A stretch of DNA of 64,000 nucleotides from Candidatus Methylomirabilota bacterium (lineage in GTDB: Bacteria; Methylomirabilota; Methylomirabilia; Methylomirabilales; Methylomirabilaceae), in NCBI GenBank assembly GCA_016207095.1, contig JACQQF010000062.1:41779-105778 (forward strand), written 5' to 3'. The position numbers and the translations under genes are program-made. Positions 49,092 to 59,158 of the stretch are shown here, piece by piece. The notes below the pieces were generated by a model. It was not told where the DNA came from and did not search any database. It saw nothing but the letters and a program-made list of their open reading frames with translations. Each line of letters starts with the position of its first letter. Positions within the stretch are counted from its first letter, which is position 1.

Positions 49092-49392
49092 TCCACCAAT
49101 TCCTGCCGTTTCACCGAAGGTAAGACACCCGCCGCAATAGTATACCAGGATCTCTCACGGCGCCTTCCCTGATCTTGGCCTTTTTCATCCCTTGCGGCTT
49201 GTCCATTCAGCCCAATCATAGCAGGGCCAGTGCAAATTGGGGGTTCTAATCCTCACTCCTCCAAGGGGAGAATGTAAGGTCGCCTCGGTGGACCTCGGTG
49301 ACTAGAGTTATTGAAAACGCTCGACATCCCCAGGGGGGCCGTGAAATGCCGCCCGCGCCGGAGAGAAAATAGGCTGCACGACACCGCAGTGT

Positions 49393-49923
49393 TTGAGGTT
49401 TGCGAGCAAAAGCGCCACCGTGATGACCTATGAGCAGTACTATCGCCGCGAAGAGGTGTGCGGTATCTGTCCCACCACCACGCCAAAACCCTTTGTGTAC
49501 CTCTGCCTGCCCGCGTCTCGATACGTCGAGTACACGTCAAAACTGCTCGCCAATCCTGCAGAGGCGGCCTATGTCGTTCCGCGCATGTCCGCGTGGAGGA
49601 GGAGCCACTTCAAGCGTCCGCTCGCCCGTGTGCCGAACGAAGATATGGTCTACAGATTCCAGCTTTCGCGGGTGCTGCCGGCATCGGCTGATATTCCGGC
49701 CTTCATCGCGTTGAATCGCACGCTCTACGAGCGGGCGCGCGATATGGGCGGAACACGACTGACGTCGAGCGCGATCCCGATGTCGCAGGCCGATTGGATC
49801 CGGCACTATGGACCAGCCTGGGAACCGTTCCGAGCCGCGAAGCAGCGGTACGATCCGAAAAATGTGCTGACACCAGGACACAACATGTTTCCTGGCTACG
49901 CCCCATCGAAGGCCCCAGAGTGA
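49393..49923 (+). pseudogene. C-terminal fragment of FAD-linked oxidase (cytokinin-dehydrogenase-like)
   Basis: HYGPAWEPFRAAKQRYDPKNVLTPGHNMF end motif; no FAD-binding N-terminal half present. Confidence 0.6.
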
Positions 49924-49963
49924 ACGGAATGTGTAAAGGAACTTGAGAGTCATCGCGCTAGCG

Positions 49964-50094
49964 TAGTACAGCATTTCATAAATACGCTTACGAATCCGCT
50001 CGCCCTGAGGAGGCCTGGAAGGCCGTCTCGAAGGGAGAGGCGGTAGTCGATTCTCCAGAAGAATACGTCGCCATACTTATGAAACACAGCACTA
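49964..50094. mobile_element. MITE-like element, family 3
   Basis: Termini TAGTACAGCATTTCATAAATACG and CGCCATACTTATGAAACACAGCACTA inverted, flanked by TA. Confidence 0.6.
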
Positions 50095-50318
50095 AGCATT
50101 CACACATCAGGGCCGGTTAGCGTCACAGATTCGATTCGATCTCCCAGTTGAACGATTATGGCCATTCCGTGATAATGAGCGATCGGGTTTCGCAGCCCCA
50201 AAAAAGGGGGCTGCCAAAAGACTGCGGACGCTTATATGAGGTAAGTGCTCGCGGTTTTTTGTGCGAAGGCCCCGGGCATTGAGCCGTGAAGGAAGCGCCT
50301 TGGCGACGAGGGAGCGCT

Positions 50319-50409
50319 GTCTGCGACGTATATGGGAGGACATACGGTTGCACGCGGGTCGCGTCGGATAGGCGACGTTATGACAAATCGGGCCTTAATA
50401 CGAGCTATC
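50319..50409. repeat. ~91-bp direct repeat, copy 1
   Basis: gtctgcgacgta...acatacggttgcacgcgggtcgcgtcggataggcgacgttatgacaaatcgggccttaatacgagctatc. Confidence 0.92.
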
Positions 50410-50949
50410 TGCCCGGCAAAGATCGATCCTGAGGAGTTCCACCTGGAGGGAACGATCCACGGGCGGCTGGCGACCCTGGTGAAGCGGCTGGGTGTGCTCG
50501 CGCTCTTCGTGGGCATCGGCTGGGCGTGCGAGGTTCAGGCCGGCTGCCGTGTGGTCTGCACGCCCTCGGCGAGCTGCGACCAAGCTACCGAGAACGAACG
50601 CTGGCGATGCAGCAGGAGCAACACCCCTTCCTGCAAGACGGTTTGCTCCGACTCCCACGGTGCCATCGCCTATTCCCGCCAGACCGGCGCGTGGGGCTAT
50701 TCATACGACCACGACAGCCAAGCCCGCGCGAGCCGGAAGGCGCTGGGCTATTGCGAGCGCCGCGCGCCCGACTGCCGCGTCGTGGTGAACGTCGTGGACC
50801 AGTGCGCCGCCATCGCGGAAACGACGCGGAGAGACGTCAGCCCCGGTCTCGGCGGGACCAGGAAGGAAGCCGAGGACCGCAGCCTGGCCGCTTGCCGCGC
50901 CGCTACCGGAAAGGCATGCACGGTGGCCGCCTGGGTGTGCTCCAAGTAG
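50380..50949 (+). CDS. Secreted cysteine-rich DUF4189-like protein
   Basis: LGVLALFVGIGWACEVQAGC hydrophobic signal; HGAIAYSRQTGAWGYSYDHDSQARASRKALGYCERR...DCRVVVNVVDQCAAIAE...AACRAATGKACTVAAWVCSK. Confidence 0.75.
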   Translation: MTNRALIRAICPAKIDPEEFHLEGTIHGRLATLVKRLGVLALFVGIGWACEVQAGCRVVCTPSASCDQATENERWRCSRSNTPSCKTVCSDSHGAIAYSRQTGAWGYSYDHDSQARASRKALGYCERRAPDCRVVVNVVDQCAAIAETTRRDVSPGLGGTRKEAEDRSLAACRAATGKACTVAAWVCSK

Positions 50950-51248
50950 GGGGCCGAGGGGCCCCACCCGACGGGCCGCGGCTCGGCCGGCGATCGAGCC
51001 ACCAAATGCCGGCCGTCGGCCATGCCGAGGGCGTGCGCCTCAGCCCGGCCGGCGCCTTCACCACCTCGCGTAGGCTGCGGTTGAGCGGCTTATCGCGACC
51101 TCATTGGAATGATTTGAACAATGAATTTCCGCTTGGATCGAACCCGCGGCAGCGTGGGCGCGCTTCCCCTCGGCGAGACCCGACCCACGACAAACCACGG
51201 GGCAACGCCGATCGCACACCTCCGCTGCGAGCGCTTGACAGGCGCGTT

Positions 51249-51340
51249 GTCTGCGCCGTACAGGGGGGGGACATACGGTTGCACACGGGTCGCGTTGGAT
51301 AGGCGACGTTATGACAAATCGGGCCTTAATACGAGCTATC
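51249..51340. repeat. ~91-bp direct repeat, copy 2
   Basis: gtctgcgccgta...acatacggttgcacacgggtcgcgttggataggcgacgttatgacaaatcgggccttaatacgagctatc. Confidence 0.92.
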
Positions 51341-51835
51341 CACTTAGGGGGCAGTAGGCCGCTGGGTATGTGATTCCGATCGTCGCCCCGTCAGGGAAAC
51401 AGGCCAGGATCCTGTTGAGCCCGGTGTCGCCTGCTCGAAGCGATCATCTGGAGGCCCCCTGGGAGCCGCACGTGAGGCGCCAGAGTGTAGGTGAGTGGTG
51501 CTCGCGGGAACCGTGTCTGCCACCGAGTGGGGTCTAGATTGCACCCCCGTAATGTGCGCTTCGTAGCCCTCTCCTCAAGGAGCCGCCCCCTCATCTCAAC
51601 GGACAGCTCCCTCCTGACATCCAGATAGCACAGCCTATCTAATGGTGCGCCAGCCCTCACCCTACACCACCTCCAAGTCCGCATGCCGAATGACGGGTGG
51701 GGTCGCGATTCCATGGGCATGGGGCTCGTGAGAACTGAGGATCTTGGCGAGACCAGTTCTACAATGTCGAGGCTATTTGACGAGTGCTCCCCAGAACCCA
51801 TTTCCACAGATCAATCCGGATAGCCAAGAAAAGGC

Positions 51836-51863
51836 TTGACACCGGCAGCGGCTGGTGTATATT
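51836..51863 (+). promoter_or_regulatory. Sigma70-like promoter TTGACA-N16-TATATT upstream of Rrf2 gene
   Basis: ttgaca ccggcagcggctggtg tatatt. Confidence 0.65.
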
Positions 51864-51868
51864 ACTCG

Positions 51869-51888
51869 ACTAATAAGATAGACTTAGT
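51869..51888. promoter_or_regulatory. Candidate Rrf2-type operator ACTAA-N10-TTAGT
   Basis: Dyad immediately downstream of the -10 element. Confidence 0.4.
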
Positions 51889-51903
51889 GGACTACACGAT
51901 AAA

Positions 51904-52365
51904 ATGCTGTCAAAGAAAGCCAAATATGCCTTAAGGGCGCTGTTATTGCTGGCCAAGGAGCATGGTCGCGGGCCAGTTCTCATCTCTGATCTCGCACACA
52001 GAGAGAGCATTCCAAAGAAATTCCTTGAGCTCATCCTGCTTGACTTAAAGAACCAGGGCGTCTTGCAGAGCAAGAAGGGAAAAGGGGGCGGCTATTTTCT
52101 GGGAAGACCGCCAGAAAAGATCACCTTGGGTCATGTCATTCGGGCGCTCGACGGTCCCCTCGCGCCGCTTCCCTGTGCGAGCCAGACGGCCTACCTGAAG
52201 TGCGAGGAATGCAAGGACGAGGCGACATGCGGCATCAGGATCGTCATGAGAGAGGTCCGTGATGCGACGGCGAGAATCTTAGACAGCACGAGCCTGATGG
52301 ATGTTCTGGGCCGGGTTAATAGGGTCATGAAGGCGGAGAAAGAAAAGCTAGCCTACTCGATCTGA
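51904..52365 (+). CDS. Rrf2-family transcriptional regulator
   Basis: MLSKKAKYALRALLLLAKEHGRGPVLISDLAHRESIPKKFLELILLDLKNQGVLQSKKGKGGGYFLGRPPEKITLGHVIRALDGPLAP; four C-terminal cysteines. Confidence 0.95.
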   Translation: MLSKKAKYALRALLLLAKEHGRGPVLISDLAHRESIPKKFLELILLDLKNQGVLQSKKGKGGGYFLGRPPEKITLGHVIRALDGPLAPLPCASQTAYLKCEECKDEATCGIRIVMREVRDATARILDSTSLMDVLGRVNRVMKAEKEKLAYSI

Positions 52366-52449
52366 TTTTTTGTCTTAATTAGACTATTCATTCCATAGGA
52401 TAACTGGAGTAACTGTAACTATCATAATCGACAATGTTCTTTCAGCAAG

Positions 52450-53481
52450 TTGAAGGAGACTCAAATGCCACTGAAGAGACTCATTTGTTTCCTGACGATT
52501 GGCGCCCTGATCGCGGGGCCGGCTTTTCCTGCCCTGGCAAAAGAGATTACGCTGCTGAACGTCTCCTACGACCCGACGCGGGAGCTTTATCAGGAGTTCA
52601 ACGCTGCGTTTGCGAAGCACTGGCTGGCGAAGACCGGCGAGAAAGTGACCATCAGGCAATCCCACGGAGGATCGAGCAAGCAGGCCCGAGCTGTCATTGA
52701 CGGTCTGGAGGCGGATGTGGTGACGTTAGCGTTGGCCTATGATATCGACGCGATCGCGGAAAAGGCCAAGCTGATCCCCAGGAACTGGCAGGCGCGCCTG
52801 CCCCACAGCAGTGCGCCTTATACGTCGACCATCGCGTTTCTCGTGCGCAAAGGCAACCCGAAGGGGATCAAGGACTGGGACGATCTCGTCAAACCCGGGG
52901 TGTCGGTGATCACGCCCAATCCCAAGACTTCCGGCAGCGCGCGCTGGAACTACCTTGGCGCTTGGGGCTACGCTTTACTGAAATCGGGCCGCGACGAAGC
53001 CAAGGCCAGGGGTTTTGTCACCCAACTCTACAAGAACGTACCGGTGCTCGATTCCGGCGCGCGCGGCGCCACCACCACCTTTGTCGAACGCGGCATCGGC
53101 GACGTGCTTATCAACTGGGAGAACGAAATTCTGCTGGGTGGCAAAGAACTGGGGAACGACAAGTTCGCTATCGTCGTGCCGCCGACCAGCATCCTTGCCG
53201 AGCCCACGGTAAGCCTGGTGGACAAGGTGGTAGATAAGCGCGGCACCCGGGCCGTCGCCCAGGCCTACCTGAAGTACCTCTATTCCCCTGAGGGTCAGGA
53301 GATTGCGGCCAAGCACTACTATCGACCGGTGGACCGTAAGACCGCGGCAAAATATGCCGCCCAGTTTCCTAAGGTGAAGCTATTCACGCTCGGGGAGATT
53401 GTAGGCGACTGGCAAAAAATCAATAAAGTCCACTTCGCGGACGGCGGCATGTTCGACCAGATCTACCAGCCCGGCAGGTAA
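52450..53481 (+). CDS. sbp: Sulfate ABC transporter substrate-binding protein
   Basis: [24 protein letters not shown]...[33 protein letters not shown]. Confidence 0.96.
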   Translation: MKETQMPLKRLICFLTIGALIAGPAFPALAKEITLLNVSYDPTRELYQEFNAAFAKHWLAKTGEKVTIRQSHGGSSKQARAVIDGLEADVVTLALAYDIDAIAEKAKLIPRNWQARLPHSSAPYTSTIAFLVRKGNPKGIKDWDDLVKPGVSVITPNPKTSGSARWNYLGAWGYALLKSGRDEAKARGFVTQLYKNVPVLDSGARGATTTFVERGIGDVLINWENEILLGGKELGNDKFAIVVPPTSILAEPTVSLVDKVVDKRGTRAVAQAYLKYLYSPEGQEIAAKHYYRPVDRKTAAKYAAQFPKVKLFTLGEIVGDWQKINKVHFADGGMFDQIYQPGR

Positions 53482-53520
53482 ATGGTGTGAGTCTGAGTCA
53501 ATGACGAAAGAGAAAAAGTA

Positions 53521-54351
53521 ATGGCTCTATCTCTGAAACAGCGCAGCGTCCTGCCGGGCTTCGGGCTGACGATGGGCTTTACCCTGCTGTACCTCAGCTT
53601 GATCGTCCTGATCCCGCTCTCCGCGACCTTCCTGAAGACCGCTGCCATGAGTTGGAGCCAGTTCTGGAATACAGTCACCGAACCCAGAGCGCTGGCCTCG
53701 TACCGGCTCAGTTTCGGCGCATCGCTGATCGGGGCAGCGATCAATATGGTCTTTGGTATGCTGGCCGCCTGGGTGCTCGTGCGCTACAGCTTTCCGGGCA
53801 AGCGGGTTGTTGACGCGATGGTGGACCTGCCCTTTGCCTTGCCCACTGCCGTCGCGGGAATCACCCTCACCGCCGTCTTCGCGCGAAACGGATGGATCGG
53901 CAGCTACCTCGAGCCACGCGGGATCAAGGTCGCCTTCACCCCGCTTGGCGTCGTCGTCGCGCTCACGTTCATCGGGTTGCCTTTTGTGGTCCGAACCGTT
54001 CAACCGGTGTTGCAGGACCTGGACGCGGAGATCGAGGAGGCGGCGGCCAGTTTGGGCGCAAGTCGATGGCAGACCGTGACCCGGGTGATCCTGCCGGCCC
54101 TCTTGCCGGCCTTACTGACCGGCTTTGCTCTGGCATTCGCCAGGGCGGTGGGCGAGTACGGCTCGGTCATTTTCATCTCGGGTAACATGCCCATGCGCAC
54201 AGAGATCACCCCGCTTTTGATCGTCACCAAGCTGGAGCAATACGACTACGCCGCCGCCACCGCGATCGGGGTGGTCATGCTCGTGATGTCGTTTGCGCTG
54301 CTCTTCATCATCAATCTGCTGCAGTGGTGGAGTCGCAGGCGCTACGCCTGA
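53521..54351 (+). CDS. cysT: Sulfate ABC transporter permease CysT
   Basis: VLPGFGLTMGFTLLYLSLIVLIPLSA...VDLPFALPTAVAGITLTAVFA. Confidence 0.95.
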   Translation: MALSLKQRSVLPGFGLTMGFTLLYLSLIVLIPLSATFLKTAAMSWSQFWNTVTEPRALASYRLSFGASLIGAAINMVFGMLAAWVLVRYSFPGKRVVDAMVDLPFALPTAVAGITLTAVFARNGWIGSYLEPRGIKVAFTPLGVVVALTFIGLPFVVRTVQPVLQDLDAEIEEAAASLGASRWQTVTRVILPALLPALLTGFALAFARAVGEYGSVIFISGNMPMRTEITPLLIVTKLEQYDYAAATAIGVVMLVMSFALLFIINLLQWWSRRRYA

Positions 54352-54439
54352 GGACGATCTCGCAACGGAGCGGGAGGGGTGAGCTGCCCGCGGGGGCGTG
54401 AGCGTCTCGGGGCGGCGAACAGAGCACGGAGGGACACGT

Positions 54440-55345
54440 ATGGCGGGGACTGTCGCGCTAAGCGTTGCCGCAACATCGATCACTCGAACCCGAGCGACGA
54501 CCGAGCCGGCGCTCGTCCGGTGGACCTTGATCGGTGTGGTGTTGGTGTTCCTCGGGCTGTTCCTGGCGGTACCGCTTGCCGCCGTGTTCTCCGAGGCCTT
54601 GGGGAAGGGCGTCGCAGCGTACTTTGCCGCCTTCCGCGAGCCTGACGCATTGGCTGCCATCCGGCTCACGCTGTTGACCGCGGCGATCGCCGTGCCAGTG
54701 AACCTCTTGTTTGGCGTGGCCGCGGCCTGGGCGATCGCCAAGTTCGAGTTCGTCGGCAAGAACCTGTTGATCACGTTGATCGATCTGCCCTTTTCCGTTT
54801 CCCCGGTCGTGTCGGGGCTGATCTATGTGTTGCTGTTCGGTTTGCAAGGCTGGTTGGGCCCCTGGCTTGCCGAGCACGACATCAAGATCATCTTCGCGGT
54901 GCCGGGCATCGTGCTGGCTACAATCTTCGTGACCTTCCCTTTCGTGGCGCGCGAGCTGATTCCCCTCATGCAGGCCCAGGGCACCGAAGAGGAAGAGGCC
55001 GCACGTGTGCTTGGCGCCGGCGGATGGCAAACGTTCTGGCGCATCACGCTGCCCAACATCAAATGGGGTCTGCTGTACGGGGTGATCCTGTGCAATGCAC
55101 GGGCGATGGGCGAGTTCGGCGCCGTATCGGTAGTCTCGGGCCATGTGCGTGGGCTCACAAATACCGTACCGCTGCACGTCGAGATCCTCTACAACGAGTA
55201 CAACTCCACGGCTGCCTTTGCCGTGGCCTCGTTGCTGGCGATGCTGGCGTTGGTCACACTGGCCGCCAAGAGCATCGTAGAGTGGAAATCTCAACGACAA
55301 ATGGCAGCCGGTAAGAGAACTGCTGCTGAAGGAAAAGTAAGATGA
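54440..55345 (+). CDS. cysW: Sulfate ABC transporter permease CysW
   Basis: [22 protein letters not shown]...[35 protein letters not shown]. Confidence 0.95.
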   Translation: MAGTVALSVAATSITRTRATTEPALVRWTLIGVVLVFLGLFLAVPLAAVFSEALGKGVAAYFAAFREPDALAAIRLTLLTAAIAVPVNLLFGVAAAWAIAKFEFVGKNLLITLIDLPFSVSPVVSGLIYVLLFGLQGWLGPWLAEHDIKIIFAVPGIVLATIFVTFPFVARELIPLMQAQGTEEEEAARVLGAGGWQTFWRITLPNIKWGLLYGVILCNARAMGEFGAVSVVSGHVRGLTNTVPLHVEILYNEYNSTAAFAVASLLAMLALVTLAAKSIVEWKSQRQMAAGKRTAAEGKVR

Positions 55346-56415
55346 GCATCGAGGTCCGTCATATCACCAAGACCTTCGGCGATTTTACCGCCCTAAAAGA
55401 GGTCAGCCTCGAGATACCGACGGGCGAGTTGATCGCCTTGCTTGGGCCATCAGGATCGGGCAAGACCACGTTGTTAAGGGTCATTGCGGGCCTGGAGGTC
55501 GCTGATCCCGGCAGCGGCGCCATTCTTTTTGACGGCGAGGACGCAACGAGTCGGAGCTCCCGTGATCGGCAGGTTGGCTTTGTGTTCCAACATTACGCAT
55601 TGTTCCGGCATATGACCATCTTCGAGAACGTCGCCTTCGGCCTCAGGGTCCGGCCCCGCAAGGTGCGGCCGTCTGAGAGCGAGATTCGCGAACGGGTCTC
55701 CGCGTTACTCAAGCTCGTGCAACTGGATTGGCTGGCGGCACGCTATCCATCCCAGCTCTCCGGCGGCCAGCGCCAGCGCGTCGCCCTGGCGCGGGCGCTG
55801 GCGGTCGAGCCTAAGGTGTTGCTGCTGGATGAGCCATTCGGCTCGCTGGATGCGAAGGTTCGGAAGGAACTGCGGCGGTGGCTCCGGCGCCTTCACGACG
55901 AGCTTCACGTCACCAGCGTCTTCGTGACGCACGACCAGGAGGAAGCCTTGGAGGTGGCCGACCGCGTGGTGGTGATGAACGAGGGGCGGGTGGAGCAGGT
56001 TGGGACGCCGGATCAGGTTTATCACCACCCGGCCAACCCCTTCGTCTACAATTTCCTCGGCAACGTGAATCTCTTCAATGGGCGAGTCGAAGGGGGTAAG
56101 GTCCATATCGGCGATATGGCGATGGAGCTCCCGGAGCAAATGCGGCCGGATGCCGAGACCGCAGTTGTCTATGTCCGCCCGCACCTGTTGGAGATCGACC
56201 ATCAGCCGACGAATACGAATCATTTCCGCGCCAGGGTGGAACACATCAACCCGGCAGGGCCCCTCGTGAAGGTGGAGTTAATCAGCGAATGGGGCGACCC
56301 CGTTCAGGTAGAGATCTCTCAGGAGCGTTACCGAGACCTCCGACTGAAAAAGGATGCGGAAGTCTTTGTCACTCCTAAGGAGAAGAAGATCTTTGTCGAG
56401 AAATACTCCATCTAG
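55342..56415 (+). CDS. cysA: Sulfate ABC transporter ATP-binding protein CysA
   Basis: [52 protein letters not shown]...[15 protein letters not shown]. Confidence 0.96.
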   Translation: MSIEVRHITKTFGDFTALKEVSLEIPTGELIALLGPSGSGKTTLLRVIAGLEVADPGSGAILFDGEDATSRSSRDRQVGFVFQHYALFRHMTIFENVAFGLRVRPRKVRPSESEIRERVSALLKLVQLDWLAARYPSQLSGGQRQRVALARALAVEPKVLLLDEPFGSLDAKVRKELRRWLRRLHDELHVTSVFVTHDQEEALEVADRVVVMNEGRVEQVGTPDQVYHHPANPFVYNFLGNVNLFNGRVEGGKVHIGDMAMELPEQMRPDAETAVVYVRPHLLEIDHQPTNTNHFRARVEHINPAGPLVKVELISEWGDPVQVEISQERYRDLRLKKDAEVFVTPKEKKIFVEKYSI

Positions 56416-56601
56416 TGCCGTTCCAACTAACTTCGCCTAGCATCGTTGCTGTCCCCGGCGCGCTCCCTGCGACGTACCTGACGCTGTACGCCGGGTACCC
56501 GCGGAGTGGGTGCGGCTCCGGGGCCAGCGCCTTGCTATGCTCGTTTCTTGGCCCGGCATACTGCGCCCCAACTTAGGGCAAAATAGTTGGAGGAGCACTA
56601 G
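56412..56601. mobile_element. MITE-like element, family 1 copy 4 (long form)
   Basis: CTAGTGCCGTTCCAACTAACTTCGCC...AAAATAGTTGGAGGAGCACTAG; left TAG is the cysA stop. Confidence 0.8.
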
Positions 56602-56749
56602 GCCTAAGGATTGTGACATGACCTTTGTGGGCCATCCACTTGGGCCACTCAAGTTCAGCGGGGCGCGCTGGCGCGTCTGAGGATTTTACAAAGGCATTTG
56701 CGTTGTGTTACGCTCTGCGCCGACGCGTTGGAGAGAATAGGAAGCGGCG

Positions 56750-57058
56750 ATGAGCGAGGAAGCGAAACAAACCATTGAGCTGACCTGCCCCTCCTGCCAG
56801 GCGAAGCTGACCGTTGACCCCGCCCTTGGGGCGGTCTTACACCATGAGCTGCCGCCAAAGGCGGCGTCGGTGACCGATCTGAAGGCCGCAGCCGAGGAGT
56901 TGAAGGGCGAGGCAGGCAGGCGCGAGGCTCGGTTCAAGGAATCGATGGAAGCGGAGAAGGAAAAGGCCAAGCTCCTTGAGCGGAAATTCAAAGAGCTGCT
57001 CAAGAAGGCCAAAGACGAACCGATCGCCAAACCCACTCGCGACATCGACCTCGACTAG
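56750..57058 (+). CDS. Small CxxC (zinc-ribbon-like) plus coiled-coil protein
   Basis: IELTCPSCQAKLTVDPALGAVLHHE followed by charged helix. Confidence 0.68.
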   Translation: MSEEAKQTIELTCPSCQAKLTVDPALGAVLHHELPPKAASVTDLKAAAEELKGEAGRREARFKESMEAEKEKAKLLERKFKELLKKAKDEPIAKPTRDIDLD

Positions 57059-57065
57059 CACGCCC

Positions 57066-57668
57066 ATGGAAAAGCATGCGCCGGTGGCGCATCCGATCGA
57101 GACGCTCCTTCAGCGCCGGTGGAGCCCGAGGGCGTTCGACCCCAGGCCGGTCGAGCGAGCGGTCCTGCTCAGGCTTCTTGAGGCGGCCCGATGGGCCCCG
57201 TCATCGTTTAACGAGCAGCCCTGGCGGTATATCGTGACGAGCCAGGAGGATCCGGAACGGCTGAAGGAGGCGCAGAGCGTCTTGTCTCCCGGCAATGCGT
57301 GGGCCACCAAGGCGCCGGTATTAGTCTGCACCGTCGCTCAACTGACCTTCGCCCGCAACGGCAAACCGAATCGGCACGCGTTCCACGACGTCGGCGCGGC
57401 CTCCGAGAATCTGCTGCTCCAGGCGACCGCGCTCGGCCTGTTCGGGCATCAGATGGCTGGGTTTGACGTGGAGAAGGCGCGCGCCGTCTTCCAGGTCCCC
57501 GAGGGGTACGAGCCGGTGGCGATGATGGCCCTCGGGTACCCTGCGGCATTGGAGACGCTGACGGAGGAGCAAAGAACATACGAGCAGCGCACCCGGGCGC
57601 GGCGCCCCGTCGAGGAGTTTGTCTTCGACGGCCGATTCGGCAATGCCATAGAGAAGAAGACTGGTTAG
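57066..57668 (+). CDS. Nitroreductase family protein
   Basis: LLQRRWSPRAFDPRPVERAVLLRLLEAARWAPSSFNEQPWRYIV. Confidence 0.95.
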   Translation: MEKHAPVAHPIETLLQRRWSPRAFDPRPVERAVLLRLLEAARWAPSSFNEQPWRYIVTSQEDPERLKEAQSVLSPGNAWATKAPVLVCTVAQLTFARNGKPNRHAFHDVGAASENLLLQATALGLFGHQMAGFDVEKARAVFQVPEGYEPVAMMALGYPAALETLTEEQRTYEQRTRARRPVEEFVFDGRFGNAIEKKTG

Positions 57669-57692
57669 CCTACGGGACGCACCTCCAAGGCG

Positions 57693-58724
57693 ATGAAGGC
57701 TCACGACCTGCTTGGCCCCACACTCAGGCGGGTCAGCCGCTCCTTCTACCTGACCCTCAGAGTCCTTCCACGCGATGTGCGACGGCCGATCGGCCTCGCC
57801 TATCTCTTCGCCCGCGCCGCGGACACCATCGCCGACACCGCCCTCATCAGCCGCGCGGACCGCCTCAAACATCTGGAGCTATTCCGCGGAGCGTTCCGAG
57901 ATGGGGATGCCGGGCACCTTGGGGCGGTCCGCGAGGCACTGACGGCGCCGAACGGAAACGCAGCGGAGCGGGAGCTGCTGACCCGCGTGGAAGAGGCGTT
58001 CGCCCTCCTGCAGACCCTCGAGCCGGCCGACCAGTCGATGATCCGGAGGTTAATCCTCACCCTGACGGAAGGGATGGCGATGGACCTCACCACCTTCCCG
58101 GGCGAGGAGGAGGGCCGCTTGGTCGCGCTGGAGACGCGAGCCGACCTCGACCGCTATACCTACTACGTGGCGGGGTGCGTGGGGGAGTTCTGGACGGACA
58201 TTCATCTCGCCCATCGTCCTTCCCTCGTGCGATGGGATCGGGAGGTCATGGTCCGGCGCGGCGTCCGCTTCGGGAAGGGCCTGCAGATGACCAACGTCCT
58301 GCGCGATCTCTCAAAGGACCTCCGGATCGGACGTTGTTACCTGCCGCGGCAAGATCTTGAGAAGCTGGGACTTCGTCCGGCCGACCTGCTCGATCCGACA
58401 GCCACCACGAAGGTCAAGCCGTTGCTCGGGGACCTCTTGGGTGTGACTCTCGATCATTACCGAGAGGGTTGGGCCTATGCGCTCGCAGTGCCGCGACGGG
58501 AAATCCGGATGCGACTCGCCTGCGCCTGGCCGCTGCTGATCGGCCTCAAGACGTTGGCGCTGATCGGGCAATCGCCCAACGTGCTCGATCCACGCGTCAC
58601 CATCAAGATCCCTCGGCGCGTGGTCTACGCGCTGATGGTGCGCTCCTGCGCGAACGTCGTCTCCAACGCCGGCCTCGACCGGTACTACCGGCTGTTGCGC
58701 CGGGGTGTGCCGGTCTCTGTGTAG
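57693..58724 (+). CDS. Squalene/phytoene synthase family (squalene synthase-like)
   Basis: VSRSFYLTLRVLPRDVRRPIGLAYLFARAADTIADT...YVAGCVGEFWTDI...KGLQMTNVLRDLSKDLRIGRCYLP. Confidence 0.94.
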   Translation: MKAHDLLGPTLRRVSRSFYLTLRVLPRDVRRPIGLAYLFARAADTIADTALISRADRLKHLELFRGAFRDGDAGHLGAVREALTAPNGNAAERELLTRVEEAFALLQTLEPADQSMIRRLILTLTEGMAMDLTTFPGEEEGRLVALETRADLDRYTYYVAGCVGEFWTDIHLAHRPSLVRWDREVMVRRGVRFGKGLQMTNVLRDLSKDLRIGRCYLPRQDLEKLGLRPADLLDPTATTKVKPLLGDLLGVTLDHYREGWAYALAVPRREIRMRLACAWPLLIGLKTLALIGQSPNVLDPRVTIKIPRRVVYALMVRSCANVVSNAGLDRYYRLLRRGVPVSV

Positions 58725-59021
58725 ATGACGACAGGCCAAAGCAAGGTCAGGGCACATGTCTGGATCGCCGGGCGGGTTCAGGGCGTCGCGTTTCGAGCCT
58801 ACACCGTCGATGAGGCGTCGGTTCGAGGAGTCACCGGCTGGGTGGGGAACATCCCGGATGGTCGCGTTGAGGCGGTGTTTGAAGGAGAGAGGGCGGTCGT
58901 CGAGGCGATGATCGCCTGGTGCCGGAAGGGCCCTCCTGCTGCGCGGGTCAGCTCGGTCGAGGTGATCTGGGAGGAGCCGATGGGCGAGGTGGGCTTTGGC
59001 ATTCGCCATTCAGCACGATGA
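58725..59021 (+). CDS. acyP: Acylphosphatase
   Basis: [48 protein letters not shown]. Confidence 0.95.
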   Translation: MTTGQSKVRAHVWIAGRVQGVAFRAYTVDEASVRGVTGWVGNIPDGRVEAVFEGERAVVEAMIAWCRKGPPAARVSSVEVIWEEPMGEVGFGIRHSAR

Positions 59022-59073
59022 AGATCCTGGAGCGCCACAAGAGTTGGATTCATACCCATTTCCTTGGCTGGCA

Positions 59074-59156
59074 AGCTCTCAGCCTTCAACGGTCAGCGCA
59101 AATCCTAAGGTACTTCCTGAGAGCCGATAGCTGATTGCTGACTGCTGAAAGCTGCT
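59074..59156. repeat. Palindromic heptanucleotide TCAGCNN/AGCTGAT repeat
   Basis: Left arm agctctc agccttc aacggtc agcgc; right arm agccgat agctgat tgctgac tgctgaa agctgct. Confidence 0.75.
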
Positions 59157-59158
59157 CC

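Noticed and set aside
50192-50214. GCAGCCCC-AAAAAA-GGGGGCTGC hairpin as a terminator
   Set aside because: Good stem, but no T-run follows on either strand and no clear gene ends there
50319-51340. Integron attC-like cassette (GTTATGAC at the repeat end)
   Set aside because: Core does not fit GTTRRRY/RYYYAAC pairs and no integrase is visible; kept only as an unexplained direct repeat
51391-51807. 138-aa minus-strand ORF
   Set aside because: No domain pattern, Arg/Pro/Ser-rich, inside a decayed region; not supportable as a gene
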